A stretch of 64,000 nucleotides of DNA from Vespa crabro (GCF_910589235.1 NC_060971.1:976001-1040000), one strand, 5' to 3'; positions 13,401 to 25,160 are shown, numbered from the stretch's first letter. Numbers and translations: made by a program. The notes: generated from the letters alone by a model not told the origin.

Positions 13401-13689
13401 TGCAGAGGATATTGAAGAGAAATCAACGGTAGATGACTTGCCAACAGATTCGGCGCCATTTCCATTGAGTAGTAGCTCTGGTAGCGAAGCAGACTCAACG
13501 TCCGGCCCGAGTACAGCAGATAACTCTCAGTCAATTCCATCACGAGGCACCGTAATAGATGCACAGGAAGCAGAAGAGATTGCTATTATACTTGAAAAGG
13601 TAGTTTGTGGTGGGAGGGCAAGTATTCCTGACGAATTACAACCTGACCAATTAGAAAAGCTTCAAAATTTAAAAGAATCGAATGCCTAG
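7123..13689 (+). CDS. nwk: Nervous wreck: F-BAR and double SH3 domain protein (FCHSD family)
   Basis: Twenty-two coding exons: 7123-7143, 8347-8444, 8549-8594, 8721-8806, 8882-9026, 9150-9286, 9374-9437, 9515-9643, 9729-9851, 10385-10488, 10572-10716, 10793-10870, 11017-11068, 11160-11263, 11341-11491, 11554-11717, 11790-12108, 12189-12403, 12487-12586, 12674-12796, 12899-12930 and 13102-13689. The product has 1007 residues. The N-terminal F-BAR/coiled-coil region spans about 1-430 (NYAKFLKNVHTEQAAKLQ near the start). SH3-1 lies at about 540-597 (YKCTALYSYT to VPQNYLDV) and SH3-2 at about 656-715 (CIALYDYDA to GLFPSLVVE). The tail is long, acidic and Ser/Thr-rich. Family members bend membranes at the presynaptic periphery and bind dynamin, WASp and Dap160 to restrain synaptic growth signalling. 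Two donors are atypical (GTTCGT at 10489, GTCGGT at 11069), but the phase and conserved residues across each join support them. A polyadenylation signal lies at 13732. Confidence 0.93.
7144..8346. other. First coding intron of nervous wreck
   Basis: The 1.2-kb intron carries CT-rich tracts and a CTTT microsatellite. The open frame at 7399-7704 is mostly repeat translation. No exon is seen. Confidence 0.6.
7411..7476. repeat. (CTTT)n microsatellite in nervous wreck intron 1
   Basis: About sixteen CTTT units with a few interruptions. Confidence 0.95.
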
Positions 13690-14083
13690 GAATGACTATA
13701 CCTCGGAGATACCGATTATCCTGCCTTAACAAATAAATGGGCTCTTCCAAAAAATCATCAGAACAAGTTCCAGCATTTGTTGGAGTTTTGGAAATCTCCC
13801 GAGGTTATTGGGAAAAAAGACTAATGAATTAACCAAACAACCAAAGATTTTTATGTTAATACAACGTACACAACTCTTTTGCTAGGCAACACTCTAGTAA
13901 CATATATAAATCAAGAAGTTGCGACTTTTGCAATTTGCGAGGCATTTATGTACAGTTGTAAGGTAACAAAAAGAATTGTCGATATCTGTAATAGAAAATC
14001 TTTTGGTGGTTCATGTACATTTTAAGAGAATATAATGGTGTTGCATGTATAAGAGACAATTGTTTTATTTAACATGTTCATAG

Positions 14084-14114
<31 letters not shown>

Positions 14115-14234
14115 CATACATACATATATATATATATGTATGTATTTATCATAAAAAAATTATTACAGTAGCCCTATCCAATGTGCATTGTTTATCTATA
14201 AATAGCATGTGTTTAGATACAAAGATCCTTAAAC
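13690..14234. other. Convergent 3' region between nervous wreck and dehydrogenase copy B
   Basis: Holds the 3' UTRs of two convergent genes and a TA-rich repeat at about 14089-14140. No coding exon is seen. Confidence 0.6.
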
Positions 14235-15475
14235 TTAAGCTGGCATTCTGAGAGCACCATCCAACCTTATTGTTTCTCCATTTAAAAGTGGATTTTCGAT
14301 TATATGTTGTGCCAGTTGTGCATATTCATCAGGTTCACCTAATCTTTGAGGAAAAGGTATCATTTTGCATAAAATGCTACGTACTTTCTCCGGTAAAGTT
14401 GATAGTAATGGTGTATTAAATAATCCAGGTGCAATAGTAACAATACGTATACCCTGTTTACACAAATCACGCGCGATTGGTAAAGTCATTCCAACGATAG
14501 CACCTTTACTGGCAGAATATGCTGCTTGTCCTATTTGTCCTTCGTATGCTGCCACACTTGCTGTATTAATTACAACACCACGCTCACCATTTTCGTTAGG
14601 TGTATTTTCGCCGATAAAGCCAACGGCTAATCTTATCACATTAAAAGTTCCAATCGTATTCACTTTAATGACTCTCTCGAAATCATAATATTCGTGTGGT
14701 TTATTTTTATTAAAATTATATGTCTTATAAGCGATTGCTACTCCTGCTGCATTTACAACTGCAGTTAACTTGCCAAACTTTTCCTTGGTTATATTTAGAG
14801 CATTCTTTACATCTTCTTCCGAAGTGACCTACAAAAATATACGTCTCATATAAAATTAATATATGAAAATTATATTATGTAAATGCTATAATTAGATAGA
14901 GCTTTAATAAATGCAAGATTAACTTATAATCTTACATCGGTTGGTACAAATACAGCCTGATTTTTCAACTGATCGGCTAATTCTTGTCCTTTCGAATTAG
15001 GAAGATCTACAATTGTAACTTTTGCACCTTCTCTGACAAATCTTTGTACAGTTCCGCGACCGAGACCAGAGGCTCCACCGGTTATTAATGCTACCGTATT
15101 CTGAAATGTTTTTTAATTTGATATATTTATTCAATTACCTTATTAGAAACTATTACATTCTAATATATAATTATAGAATCTAATCTATATGTCTATTTGT
15201 TACAGCTGTTATATACTTTGTATAACCTTTAGTGCAACAAACTTGGTGCTAAAACAAATATTTTACGATAATACGTTTTATACAATTATGTATCTTTATT
15301 AAAATATGTACATAAATGTGGAGAAAAATATACTTTAAAATAAAAATAATGTCTAATGCTCTGTATTCTGATTGTTGTCATTTTAAACGCACATCGTATA
15401 ATTTGAAGTTAACTATAATAATTTTAATTGCTATCAATTGTTAACAATAATTCCCAAAATAATTACCTTAAGCAT
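14235..15475 (-). CDS. HSD17B10: HSD17B10-like mitochondrial 3-hydroxyacyl-CoA dehydrogenase type 2 (copy B)
   Basis: Paralogue of the gene at 558-1703, in opposite orientation. Coding exons are 15467-15475 (Met-Leu-Lys only), 14936-15100 and 14235-14828, giving 255 residues. Exon 2 has exactly the same length (165 bases) as in copy A, and all intron positions and phases match. The catalytic residues Ser149, Tyr162 and Lys166 and the glycine loop TGGASGLG are intact, so it reads as a functional enzyme. The copies differ most at residues 86-112, between NAAG and the helix before NTIGTFNV, near the expected substrate-binding side. The C-terminus is Met-Pro-Ala against Met-Thr in copy A. Which copy is the direct scully orthologue cannot be decided here. 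Confidence 0.95.
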
Positions 15476-16239
15476 TGTAGACGTTTAAGTCAAATTAAGA
15501 TAAATTCTAAATGAACTACACTCAGATGCGAATAAAAAGGAAGAGATTGAGTAAATTGATTAGACTCAAAATACTAATGAATCGAATAATTGTAAGATAT
15601 GAACATTCACTCGTACGTCGTGTTTGTCTAATAGTACGGTTTACAACTTCTCATAATCCCACAACAGATAGCCTATAATAAAAAAAATAATCTGTATAAA
15701 TCACTTAAACTTAACGTACAGGAAAAAAAAAATGTATGCTACATAATATCAAGAAGAGAACAAAGTAATTATTTTTTTTAAATCTTTGAAGAGAATTTAA
15801 AAAGAAAAATGAAAAGTTTAACTTGAAAAATCATGATTGAAAGAACATAATCTGGTGTTCATCATTAAGTGTTTTATTTTCAAATATATTAGCTTTTTTC
15901 TCTCCTTGATAAATATACCATTGTTTAACGGTAACAAATATATTTTTGAATACAAAAAAAAGAACGAACAAACGATTAACACATCATAGAAATTTTTATA
16001 TGGACATAATTAGATTTGAAAATAAACGATCAAATAAATAGCAACAAATTCAAAATGTTTACATAAGTTGTAAATTGCAAAAGGAAATTTACCACGTTAG
16101 TGATGGATTTTTAATTAACCAATCAGTAAGAGCGATGGATTAAAGCCTATTCCATCTCACTAATAACAGTCCTTATATCTTTTTCGTATCGATGTAAAGA
16201 GCATTTCGTAATACTCCGAACATCTTTGCAACAAAGAGT
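15476..16239. other. AT-rich upstream region of dehydrogenase copy B
   Basis: AT-rich DNA without coding exons. It separates the divergently transcribed dehydrogenase copy B and wallenda, so it should hold the promoter of the former. No specific site was recognised. Confidence 0.45.
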
Positions 16240-16595
16240 GTAATTATGAATCGTACGTGGCGCACCCTAGCGTCGAAAGGAGGCAAAATAATAGCGCCAT
16301 TTTGTTCAGTACCCGTTGGACGCGTATGTGTCGCGCTTCGTCGTCGCGTAGATTTACATGGCGCGTGTCTTTAATGACTGTCAACAGAAATAATAATAAT
16401 TTTTGCTATTCGGTCACAGTTGCGATACGGTCGTGAGTGGGTAGTGTTGTTTCAGAATGAAGGGGATATATTCGATAATAGGTGTGTTCTTTGTGTAGTA
16501 TAGCAAAGGTGAGAAGAACTTGAGAAAATTTCAACAGAGAGAAGGATAAAAGGAGAAGGACTACGAATGTCTGGACGATCCTAACAGAAAAAGAA
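16240..16595 (+). promoter_or_regulatory. Probable distal promoter and 5' UTR of wallenda
   Basis: The base composition changes abruptly from AT-rich to CpG-bearing DNA (GGCGCACC, CGCGCTTCGTCGTCGCG, GGCGCG words), with a GCGCCATTTTG word at about 16294. It lies directly upstream of the spliced exon at 16596-16697. A promoter is inferred from composition and position. Confidence 0.4.
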
Positions 16596-16697
16596 ATGGA
16601 TCGCAAAAACGTCTATCATTGGGACGTTGAAAGAAAAGCGATCTTCAGAATGATTCACGAAAAATTATCATCTCGGGAAGAAGCACTCTTCGTGCAG
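16596..16697 (+). CDS. Candidate alternative first exon of wallenda (34 codons, open at its donor)
   Basis: An ATG at 16596 opens a 34-codon frame with no repeats (MDRKNVYHWDVERKAIF at its start) ending CAG just before a GTAAAG donor at 16698, phase 0. Spliced to the acceptor at 18147 it meets TAG at the second codon, in the same frame as the main ATG at 18174. Spliced instead to a possible acceptor at 19678 it continues in frame into the wallenda body (GAA GAG TTA). It is therefore either an upstream ORF in a 5' UTR exon or an alternative N-terminus. It could also be untranslated. Confidence 0.4.
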
Positions 16698-17162
16698 GTA
16701 AAGAAAAAGGGATTGGGCATTAAACTCATCGAATCGATAAAGCGTCCGTCACACGCACGGACACACTTGCGCGTGTAGCAGCGCGCGCGTACCCGCTTGC
16801 GCTCTCACTCCTTCGACGCGTTCCCCTTTCTTTTTTTTTCTTTCTCCGTCTCTCTTTTTCTCCCTCTCTGTTTTTTTTTCTTTTTTTGTCCTCCCACGAG
16901 ACCGCTGATTCGTCCGTCGTAAGTCGCTCGGTAGCCGGAAGGGGTCGATGCCATGCGATGCCTATGTTTTTTATTCCTCGAATACGACATGGCCAGGTTA
17001 CGTATTGAACGTACTATGACGCTTTTTATTTTCCATGCGTTTACACTATCTTTTAATTGAACCCAAATTTCATCTCTTTTTTTTTCTTTTTTTCTTCCTG
17101 TTTAACACCATCGTCCATTTTCTTTCCTTTCCTTTTATTATTATTACTATTATTATTATCAC

Positions 17163-17210
<48 letters not shown>

Positions 17211-17245
17211 TACTATTAATATTACTATTATTATTATTATTATTA

Positions 17246-17297
<52 letters not shown>

Positions 17298-18146
17298 CGC
17301 TGTTCTTTCTATTTTCCTATTCATTCGATTTAAATTTATTTTTATAATCAACGTTCTTCAACTTGTTTACAAATATTATTATGAATGACAATAAAAAGAT
17401 ATGCACTTTTAAGTTAACTCAGTCGATTGTTCGTAGTTTGTTATTATTAGTTCTACAGTTGATTAGATCGGTACCTCATAGATCGAAATTCAAGGCTGAT
17501 GTTGAAATGGCCGCGACGTTACAAAAGAAAGGAAAAGTTTAAAACTCGAAAATTTTATGAAGATTTTTAACGATTAACATTATTCTTTTTTTTATCGCCT
17601 GTCCTGTTTTATTGTAACTAAAGTCAAATCGTTAAGTAATAAGATGACCACGATGTTATATATCGTAATAATAATAAGTTCTTGGGGTTGGATTCGATGA
17701 TGTTGAATATTACGAAGTAGGCTTCGCATTGCGATCACCGGCTTTATCGAGTGATTTCAATGCACGGATGTAGAACAGAATTATGATACATTGCATTCTT
17801 GGATAGGAATATGTTTCGTTCTTCGTGATAACAGCCGATTATTTATTAAAGAAATATTACGATTACGAACAATGTACAAGTCCAAAGTATTTATGAATTA
17901 TATCATATTAGATAAATTATAGATGCATATGTATAAAATAATGTAAATATTATAATCATTGAAAGTTACAATTCATAATAAATAATATATATTAAAAGGA
18001 AAAAATGTTAAGAAATCTCTGTTATACATTTTCATTCTTTAAAATGTATTTGATTAATATGAATAACCATTTGAATTTTGACAGTGTATTATCTTATTAT
18101 AGCTTTTTTTTTTTTTTTTGTTTATCATTCCTCTATTCCTTTTCAG
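16698..18146. other. Intron region after the distal wallenda exon
   Basis: Begins with pyrimidine-rich DNA, carries a long ATT microsatellite and then AT-rich intron sequence. No exon is seen. Confidence 0.55.
17135..17297. repeat. (ATT)n microsatellite
   Basis: About 160 bases of ATT units with scattered ACT and TTG interruptions. The long open frames on both strands here are repeat translations (poly-Ile, poly-Leu). Confidence 0.97.
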
Positions 18147-18173
18147 GATTAGAATATCAATTCGCAGACAATA

Positions 18174-18654
18174 ATGCGTACTCCTGCTGAAGCCGAAAAG
18201 ATATCCCAACCTGAGATGTTTAATCTTGAGTCTCAGGAACCAGTCACTTCATCCGAAGTGAGCCAAGTCATCTTATCCACTTCTCATCCAGAGGCACACA
18301 TATTTACGAATAGGTGTGAAAAATACATTACACTTTAATGTTAATATAAGATGAAGAAAATAATTTGATAAAGAGTAGCTTGTTATTTCTAATTTGTAAT
18401 AATTAATTAAGTTTACATATAAATCTTTCTCTTTTCTATGATCTTATTTATATCTTATCTATATATGATATCGTTTAATATTATTTTCAAAATTATTATA
18501 AATATACAAATTGATATGCGTGATGAAATGTATATATATATATATACATTTATATATATATATATACATTGTGTCAGATGAAATTTGTTTTTGAAAATTT
18601 TTGCGTTTAAACCGAATGAAGAGTCACATGTTTTGTTGTAAATCAAACTTAATT

Positions 18655-18713
<59 letters not shown>

Positions 18714-21700
18714 AGAGAGAATGAACGTTAGCCCTCTGTCGGCAGATTGTATCAGTTTATCTCACGCTTCGGTATGTTTGTGTGTATGGCGTTTATCTTG
18801 TATTACTTTGTACATATTTTCTCGGCCCGAATCTACTTCCTTTTGTCAAGTGCGTGGAGAAATAGATCGTAAGGTGTTGTTTTTATCCGGCGTACGAAAC
18901 GTTGGCCTTTTGATGCATGTATCACGAATAGCACAATGGTTCTCGCGCGGTTTTTTTCCAAGAAAGTGCAAGTACAGCCTGATGTAGTCGTCGCCGTCGA
19001 TATACCAAAGAACGTTGATACAAAGAGGTGAGCTCGAAAATAAATTTAATAGGGTTGGACGAGCTCTTAGTAAATAATTCCTCTTTGATACGCGATTAAA
19101 AATGAAACGATAGAATTGTAATGATATATTTTACAAATCGACGATCGTCGAATAAAATGAATGTCGTCGACGTTTCACGAATAACCTACACATACAAAAT
19201 AGTAGATCGATCAGATAAGGACGGTACAAAATCTACCGTATCGTTTGATCTGTCAAGAAAGTTCGATGTTTTTTTTATCTTTTTCGGTTCTCTTATCTAA
19301 ATGAAATTATCCTTATAACGTGATTAAAATGTCTCTTGTCATTATACAACGACGATTCATTTATAATGCAGCATTATTAATGACTGTTATTCGTTGTATT
19401 GTAAGAGTCGTCTCGTGCGCGAGTACACAGCTCGTGCACGCGATGCGTACGACGTCACGAAACGTGACGTGCATACGTGAGCATGTATGGAGCGGTAGGT
19501 AGAATCTGAAGTCTTTTAGAATTCTATGAACTATGCTAGTGGGTAGAAATTCTTTTTAATCGAAAGGGAACAATAACATTCTTTGTCACATGCGTTTGAA
19601 ATAATATAATATGGTATATATTTGACAATATAACTAGAAATAATTTATGATTATGCTTTAGCATGCTATGCATTCAGGAAGAGTTAGGTCAACTAAGTGG
19701 AATCGCAGGAGGACCAATTATTAATGATACGCAAGTTCAAATACACAATAGCAATCAAACGAATTCGGACAGCAACAGTAATTGTAGCGAGTTTGCAACC
19801 AAATGTACCTCAGGATCTGTTAGTTTAGACGCTCAAAGATCGAGCTGGGTCGAAGGGATATTAGGATGTATGCGACCTGTATGGACTATGCTATCAAAGG
19901 CTGCTGTCAATGAAAAGATTAAAGGACATCAAAGTGAGCATCTTTTTTATGTCTCTGTTATGCGTGTATATGACCGCGAAATATCACAACTTACGATGAC
20001 TAGCATTGCATATGAATGGACATATTATGTAGTAATGTATACAAACGCATATAATACAAATGCTATAAATTATATATTTTATTATAGCCGATGATTGGGA
20101 AATACCATTTGAATCTATTAGCGAACTTAAATGGTTGGGTTCTGGAGCTCAGGGAGCAGTTTTTAGCGGTAAATTGAACAAAGAGGTAGTAGCTGTTAAA
20201 AAAGTAAGAGAACCACGAGAGACTGATATACGGCATTTACGAAAATTAAATCATCCGAATATAGTACAATTTAAGTAAGCTGATTAATTAAAAAAAAAAT
20301 ATATATATATATTTGTTATATCTTAAAACTTTTTATATATAAAAGTTTTTATAGAAATATTTGAAATAAAATCCTCTTATATCTATTCTAATGCGTCGTA
20401 ATATTTTTAGGGGAGTGTGTACACAAGCACCATGCTATTGTATAATTATGGAGTTTTGCCCATATGGACCTTTATATGATTTATTAAGAGCTGGAGAGCC
20501 AGTCCCACCTTCCAGATTGGTATCTTGGTCAAAACAAATTGCAGCAGGGATGGCTTATCTTCATTCACATAAAATTATACATAGAGATCTCAAAAGTCCA
20601 AAGTAAGCCTTTTGTATTAAATTCTATCTATAATGTTCCTTCATATCAATATATTTTTGTAATACTATTTTGTGTTACAAAGTGTTCTAATAGGTCAAGG
20701 TGAGGTCGTGAAAATCAGTGATTTTGGTACTAGCAGAGAATGGAATGAGATTAGTACCAGAATGAGTTTTGCTGGAACTGTTGCATGGATGGCTCCAGAA
20801 ATAATTAGAAATGAACCTTGTTCTGAAAAAGTTGATATATGGTCTTACGGCGTCGTACTTTGGGAATTATTAAGCGGAGAAATACCTTACAAAGATGTTG
20901 ATTCTTCTGCTATTATTTGGGGCGTAGGAAACAATTCTCTTCATTTGCCCATTCCAGCGAGTTGCCCGGAAGGATACAGATTACTTGTGAAACAGTGTTG
21001 GTCAGCTAAACCTCGTAACAGACCTTCCTTTAAACATATTGAAATTCATCTTGGAATTGCAGCTGTGGAAGTGCTCTGTACAAAATCTGATGAATATTTT
21101 AAATCTCAAGTAAGATTAACTTTATAATCAATATTTATAGATTCAATTTCAATCAAATTAAATCAAATAAAATGACAATTTTAATTGCAGCAATCTTGGA
21201 AAAAAGAAATAAGAGTTCATATGAAACAGATGCAATCAAATAGCTCTAGTAGTCCTCGATTCGAGGCCGATTTAATTAGACGAAGGGAAGATGAATTAAG
21301 GCACGCTCAGGATATAAGAGAACATTATGAACGTAAACTTGAACGTACTAATAATCTTTATTTGGAATTAAGCGCTGTATTACTGCAACTGGAACAGCGT
21401 GAACGAGACGTGATAAAGTAAGATATATTTATTGACAATTTTTACATTGAGAAACAATTCACGTTAAACCATTCAAACGTTTTTCTTTTCCTTTATGTCA
21501 CATTTGTAGAAGAGAACAACAATCGGGATATAAGCAATGTAAAAAACGTCTTGTACATCCACTTTTGAAAGCACAGGAAAGATTATATCGCAGAAGAAAT
21601 CCCACAATACAGTTCTCAACCTCTTCAACTCCTACTACACCGTCGTCTCCTGTTGATTATCCATTAAGCCCTGCTAAAGCAACCACTTTTACACAGTTGA

Positions 21701-21944
21701 ACGAAGCGAATCAACCAGAAACTGTATTAGCATCGAATAATAATAATTTTAAGCAATGGAAATATAGACATCGAAGAGTTGGATCTGGTTGTGGTGCAAG
21801 CTGTAGTCCAAGATCGAGTCCTCATCGTGAGAGAAAGGTAGACACAATTTTATGGGGTGGGGGAGTATTATTTATATACTTAATATTTACATACTTATAA
21901 TGCATTCATAAGTGTCTTATTAATTTGAAGTAATTCTGTTATAT

Positions 21945-21978
<34 letters not shown>

Positions 21979-23261
21979 GTAGAGTGCCTCATAATATAGG
22001 AATAGTGAAGGCGTACCATTTATTCCAGAGCAACGAAATAATGGCGAGACTGGTTGACAATCAGACTCAAACAGACTTAATGGATATAAGTGGAAACGTT
22101 GTGAATTCCATTAAAAATTCAATGAATTCTTCAATGACAGAAAAATCTTTAATAGATGGTATCGATAAACAGTCTATGGCCGAACAATCTATAGAATATT
22201 TCAATGGGAATCCAATTTTGTCTGAAACTCATTGTAAAATGCAGTCTAGTTCTTGTTCTAGTCCAGACCATGAGCATGAAAATAATACGAATGGAAATGA
22301 ACGATTAGCAGACTGCAGTGACGATGATAATCTTGAGACTCTCGGTAGAAAAGTGACGGAAATTATAAATGCTAATCGTCTTATTTCACCTATGGATAAT
22401 GGAAATTGTGATGAAGTAATAAAATCACATAGGTATTAACAACTTTTAATCTTAGATATTATCTGTGATTTTATTATGTTATTTCATAAGCAGAAGTCAA
22501 TAAAATAAATGTTTTGTTTTGTAGCAGAGCTAAAGATGAGCCTACGAAACTGCCAGCGAACTATTGTTCCGTCGCGAGTACATTAAATATATCACAAGAA
22601 CAGTCTGAGAATAGAGTAAGGTCTTGTTCGGAATTTGTAAATACTCTATGCGATCGTGAAGAGGATGATGCTTGCGAGGAAAGTTGGTCTGATGAAGAAG
22701 GAGAAGACCCAAATTATACTTATAGTTATACTCTTAGACGTAGAAGGTACGTTCATTTTTAAAATAAATTATATCCAAATGGAAAAGTCCGTGTGATCTC
22801 GAAGTCAATAGAAATATTTATCTACATTTTCAGTGTTGCAAGAAGGCCAATTGGTCCAGGTTGTAGATTAAGAAGATTTAAACAAGCAACCGTTAGAATA
22901 GAAGGAGTATTGGCCTCTGACGAGGAGAATACTTCAGAATATTCACATCCTCCGTCCAGTCAATCCTCTACATTAGAAAGTAATCCTGACGTTCAAAGGG
23001 TCCTTCGCAATATTCATCATTCACAAAAGGTAAATTTAAAGATAAATATAAACGACTATATTTTACATGGTCAATTGAAAATTATAAATTTAAGTCATTT
23101 TACATTTAATGTATTCATATCGTTTAACAATTATTTAGAGAAAAGGAATACATGATGGATCGGATTCTTCGAGTCAATCGGAAACGGATGAAGTCAGTGA
23201 GATTACTATTGCATCTCAACCAAACAATGCTAACATAATAAGGTTGAAAAGTAATATATAG
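18174..23261 (+). CDS. wnd: Wallenda/DLK: dual leucine zipper MAP3K (MAP3K12/13 type)
   Basis: Coding exons are 18174-18313, 19662-19933, 20088-20274, 20411-20602, 20683-21109, 21191-21417, 21510-21826, 21985-22432, 22525-22746, 22834-23029 and 23139-23261, giving 916 residues. The family N-terminal signature WVEGILGCMRPVWTM precedes the kinase domain (about 142-395). That domain has the glycine loop GSGAQGAV (155-162), Lys175, HRDLKSPN with Asp259, DFG (277-279) and GTVAWMAPE. A coiled-coil/leucine-zipper region follows (about 430-485, RHAQDIREHYERKLERTNN). The tail is Ser-rich and acidic. In Drosophila and mammals this kinase drives JNK/p38 signalling in synaptic growth and axon injury and is degraded through Highwire. 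The exon 21510/21985 join is the least certain: a GTGAGA donor at 21827 gives the correct phase, and the acceptor lies behind an A30 run. Confidence 0.92.
18657..18720. repeat. (GA)n microsatellite
   Basis: About 64 bases of nearly pure GA, with GAAA interruptions at the right end. Confidence 0.97.
19452..19470. promoter_or_regulatory. Palindromic CRE-like element in the wallenda 5' intron
   Basis: ACGTCACG and CGTGACGT form a perfect 8-base inverted repeat around AAA, presenting two facing TGACG half-sites of the kind bound by CREB/ATF bZIP dimers. It lies in a CpG-rich block about 200 bases upstream of the exon at 19662. Binding is inferred. Confidence 0.4.
21946..21975. repeat. A30 homopolymer next to a wallenda acceptor
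   Basis: Thirty consecutive A residues end only nine bases before the acceptor used for the exon at 21985, where a polypyrimidine tract is normally expected. Confidence 0.9.
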
Positions 23262-23822
23262 AGTTCGTATTAGTATCATTTTTACATCTCATTTAAGAAT
23301 GATTTCCAATATATAATGTCACCTGCAATATTGGTCATTTAAGTAATCATATTTCATCTATTCTTATTTTTTTACAGCTTATATTACGTATTCCAGATGC
23401 TTGTCTATTTCAGGGTATATATTTCTTAGATTGTATCGGCCATGCATAATTTCTAAGTAAAACAAAATCTATATAATTTCATATATATCTATAGATTATA
23501 CAAATAAGATCGTAATAAATAGAAATAACAAATATGCATACAAATATATAAAATAAAATCAGGACAGGAATTTGAATTTTTATTAAGTTTTACCATGTTT
23601 GTTAAATTTTACAATTTTGAAAAAAATCAATACATTTATTCAATTCGTTCAATTCTTTTTCTACAATCGATAATTCAAATCAAAGCTATGGGGGTGTATT
23701 TATTTAGCAATTGAATATTGAGACATCTTTTTTATATCATAGATATAGATCATATATAGAAATTTATGTATTTAGTGCATCAGGTTGAACGCATTAACAA
23801 TGTATAACATTATGATTTACTA

Positions 23823-23851
23823 TTGATGATTTACTATCAGTAAATCATCAA
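23823..23851. repeat. Perfect 13-base inverted repeat with 3-base loop
   Basis: TTGATGATTTACT and its exact complement flank ATC. It lies 560 bases after the wallenda stop, possibly inside its 3' UTR, where it would form a hairpin. Confidence 0.8.
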
Positions 23852-24949
23852 TTCGTCAATTCATCTTGTTCCATGCAAGATCATTTCATTTCTTTATTAT
23901 TATTTCCTTTATTTATAGTTCCTTTGTGTTGTATAATGTAAAATTGTACCTTTGTAAACGACGTGGAAATAATTTTTTGACATAAGTTCAACTGATATAA
24001 AGATACAATTATAAAAGTAGCTTTTCTTCTAGTATACCAAATAAACATTGTCTTTGGTAAGTCATAATCAGTAATGGTACAATGCGATAAGACTTTGGAT
24101 TATATATCCTGTACAAATATCTGAGTGCATTAACAAATTGATCATTCCAGTAATTTGTATGATGGGTTTAACAAATTTATTTTGTATAAACTATTTAGAA
24201 CAATATCACAATTTCATTATGAATAGCATGCGAAAGAAGTAGATTAAATAATAGTATGTTGCAAACGTTTTGCATAGGAGCAGAGGTTTCACATTAAAAC
24301 GGATAATGAAAGTATTTTTCACGAATAACGAAGAGAAAAACAAATGTTAACGATAATTAGGTAATTAACGTGACACGAGTACTGATGGCCATTTGTATAA
24401 AGCGCGTCAATTTATATAAATTCGAAAAGATAGTTGCTATATATATATATAGAGATATATGAAATATAGTCTTTCAAAATAATTCCTGAAACATAATATG
24501 GCATCTAATAGAATTTTGATTATTCGAAATATTACATTTAAGTGTATAAACAAATTGAAAAGAACTTATAATAAAGTATTATTATTAATTTAATTAAAAT
24601 ATTTGTATATTTTCAATTTTTTAAAAATAATGATTGAAAAAATGATTTCCTTTATAAATGCAATAACATGATAAAGTTGAGTATTGTCATTGAATTTGAT
24701 TATCCGAAAAAATGCTTCATTTAAAAGAAATCAATCCCGTAGTAGTTTCGGATAATCGAAATTCTAGGTATATGTTCTTACATGATTCTAAATTTAAAGA
24801 AACACCAATATAAAATGGAAAAAGAAGAGATAAATATAAAAAGAGAGAATAAATAAGAGCTGATAAAAGCAATATATATGTACAATTGTCATTAGAGATA
24901 TAACGCGCGGGTGACATATTCAATATTAGATATATATATACGCACACAA

Positions 24950-24951
<2 letters not shown>

Positions 24952-25006
<55 letters not shown>
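24952..25006. repeat. (CA)n microsatellite
   Basis: About 27 uninterrupted CA units. Confidence 0.97.
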
Positions 25007-25007
<1 letters not shown>

Positions 25008-25109
25008 TGTACTTAATTGTTTATACTCATTCTGTTTCCCAAAGCAGATAATTCAAGCATTTTTCCTAATTTTTAGTCATTAGATCTTCGTTAGAACGAA
25101 ATAATGATT

Positions 25110-25111
<2 letters not shown>

Positions 25112-25160
<49 letters not shown>

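Larger units (their letters stand above)
18314..19661. other. Wallenda intron with two possible alternative 5' exons
   Basis: Contains a (GA)n tract, then non-repetitive GC-balanced DNA (18721-19027) ending at a canonical GTGAGC donor, and a CpG-rich block (about 19400-19500) ending at a GTAGGT donor. Splicing either to the acceptor at 19662 would place ATG 19663 (MLCIQEEL) as the start of a shorter protein. These are candidate first exons only. Confidence 0.35.

Noticed and set aside
17035..17388. Long open frames of poly-Ile and poly-Leu on both strands
   Set aside because: They are translations of the ATT microsatellite.
18721..18987. 88-residue open frame between wallenda exons
   Set aside because: No family resemblance; the DNA is better explained as a possible UTR exon.
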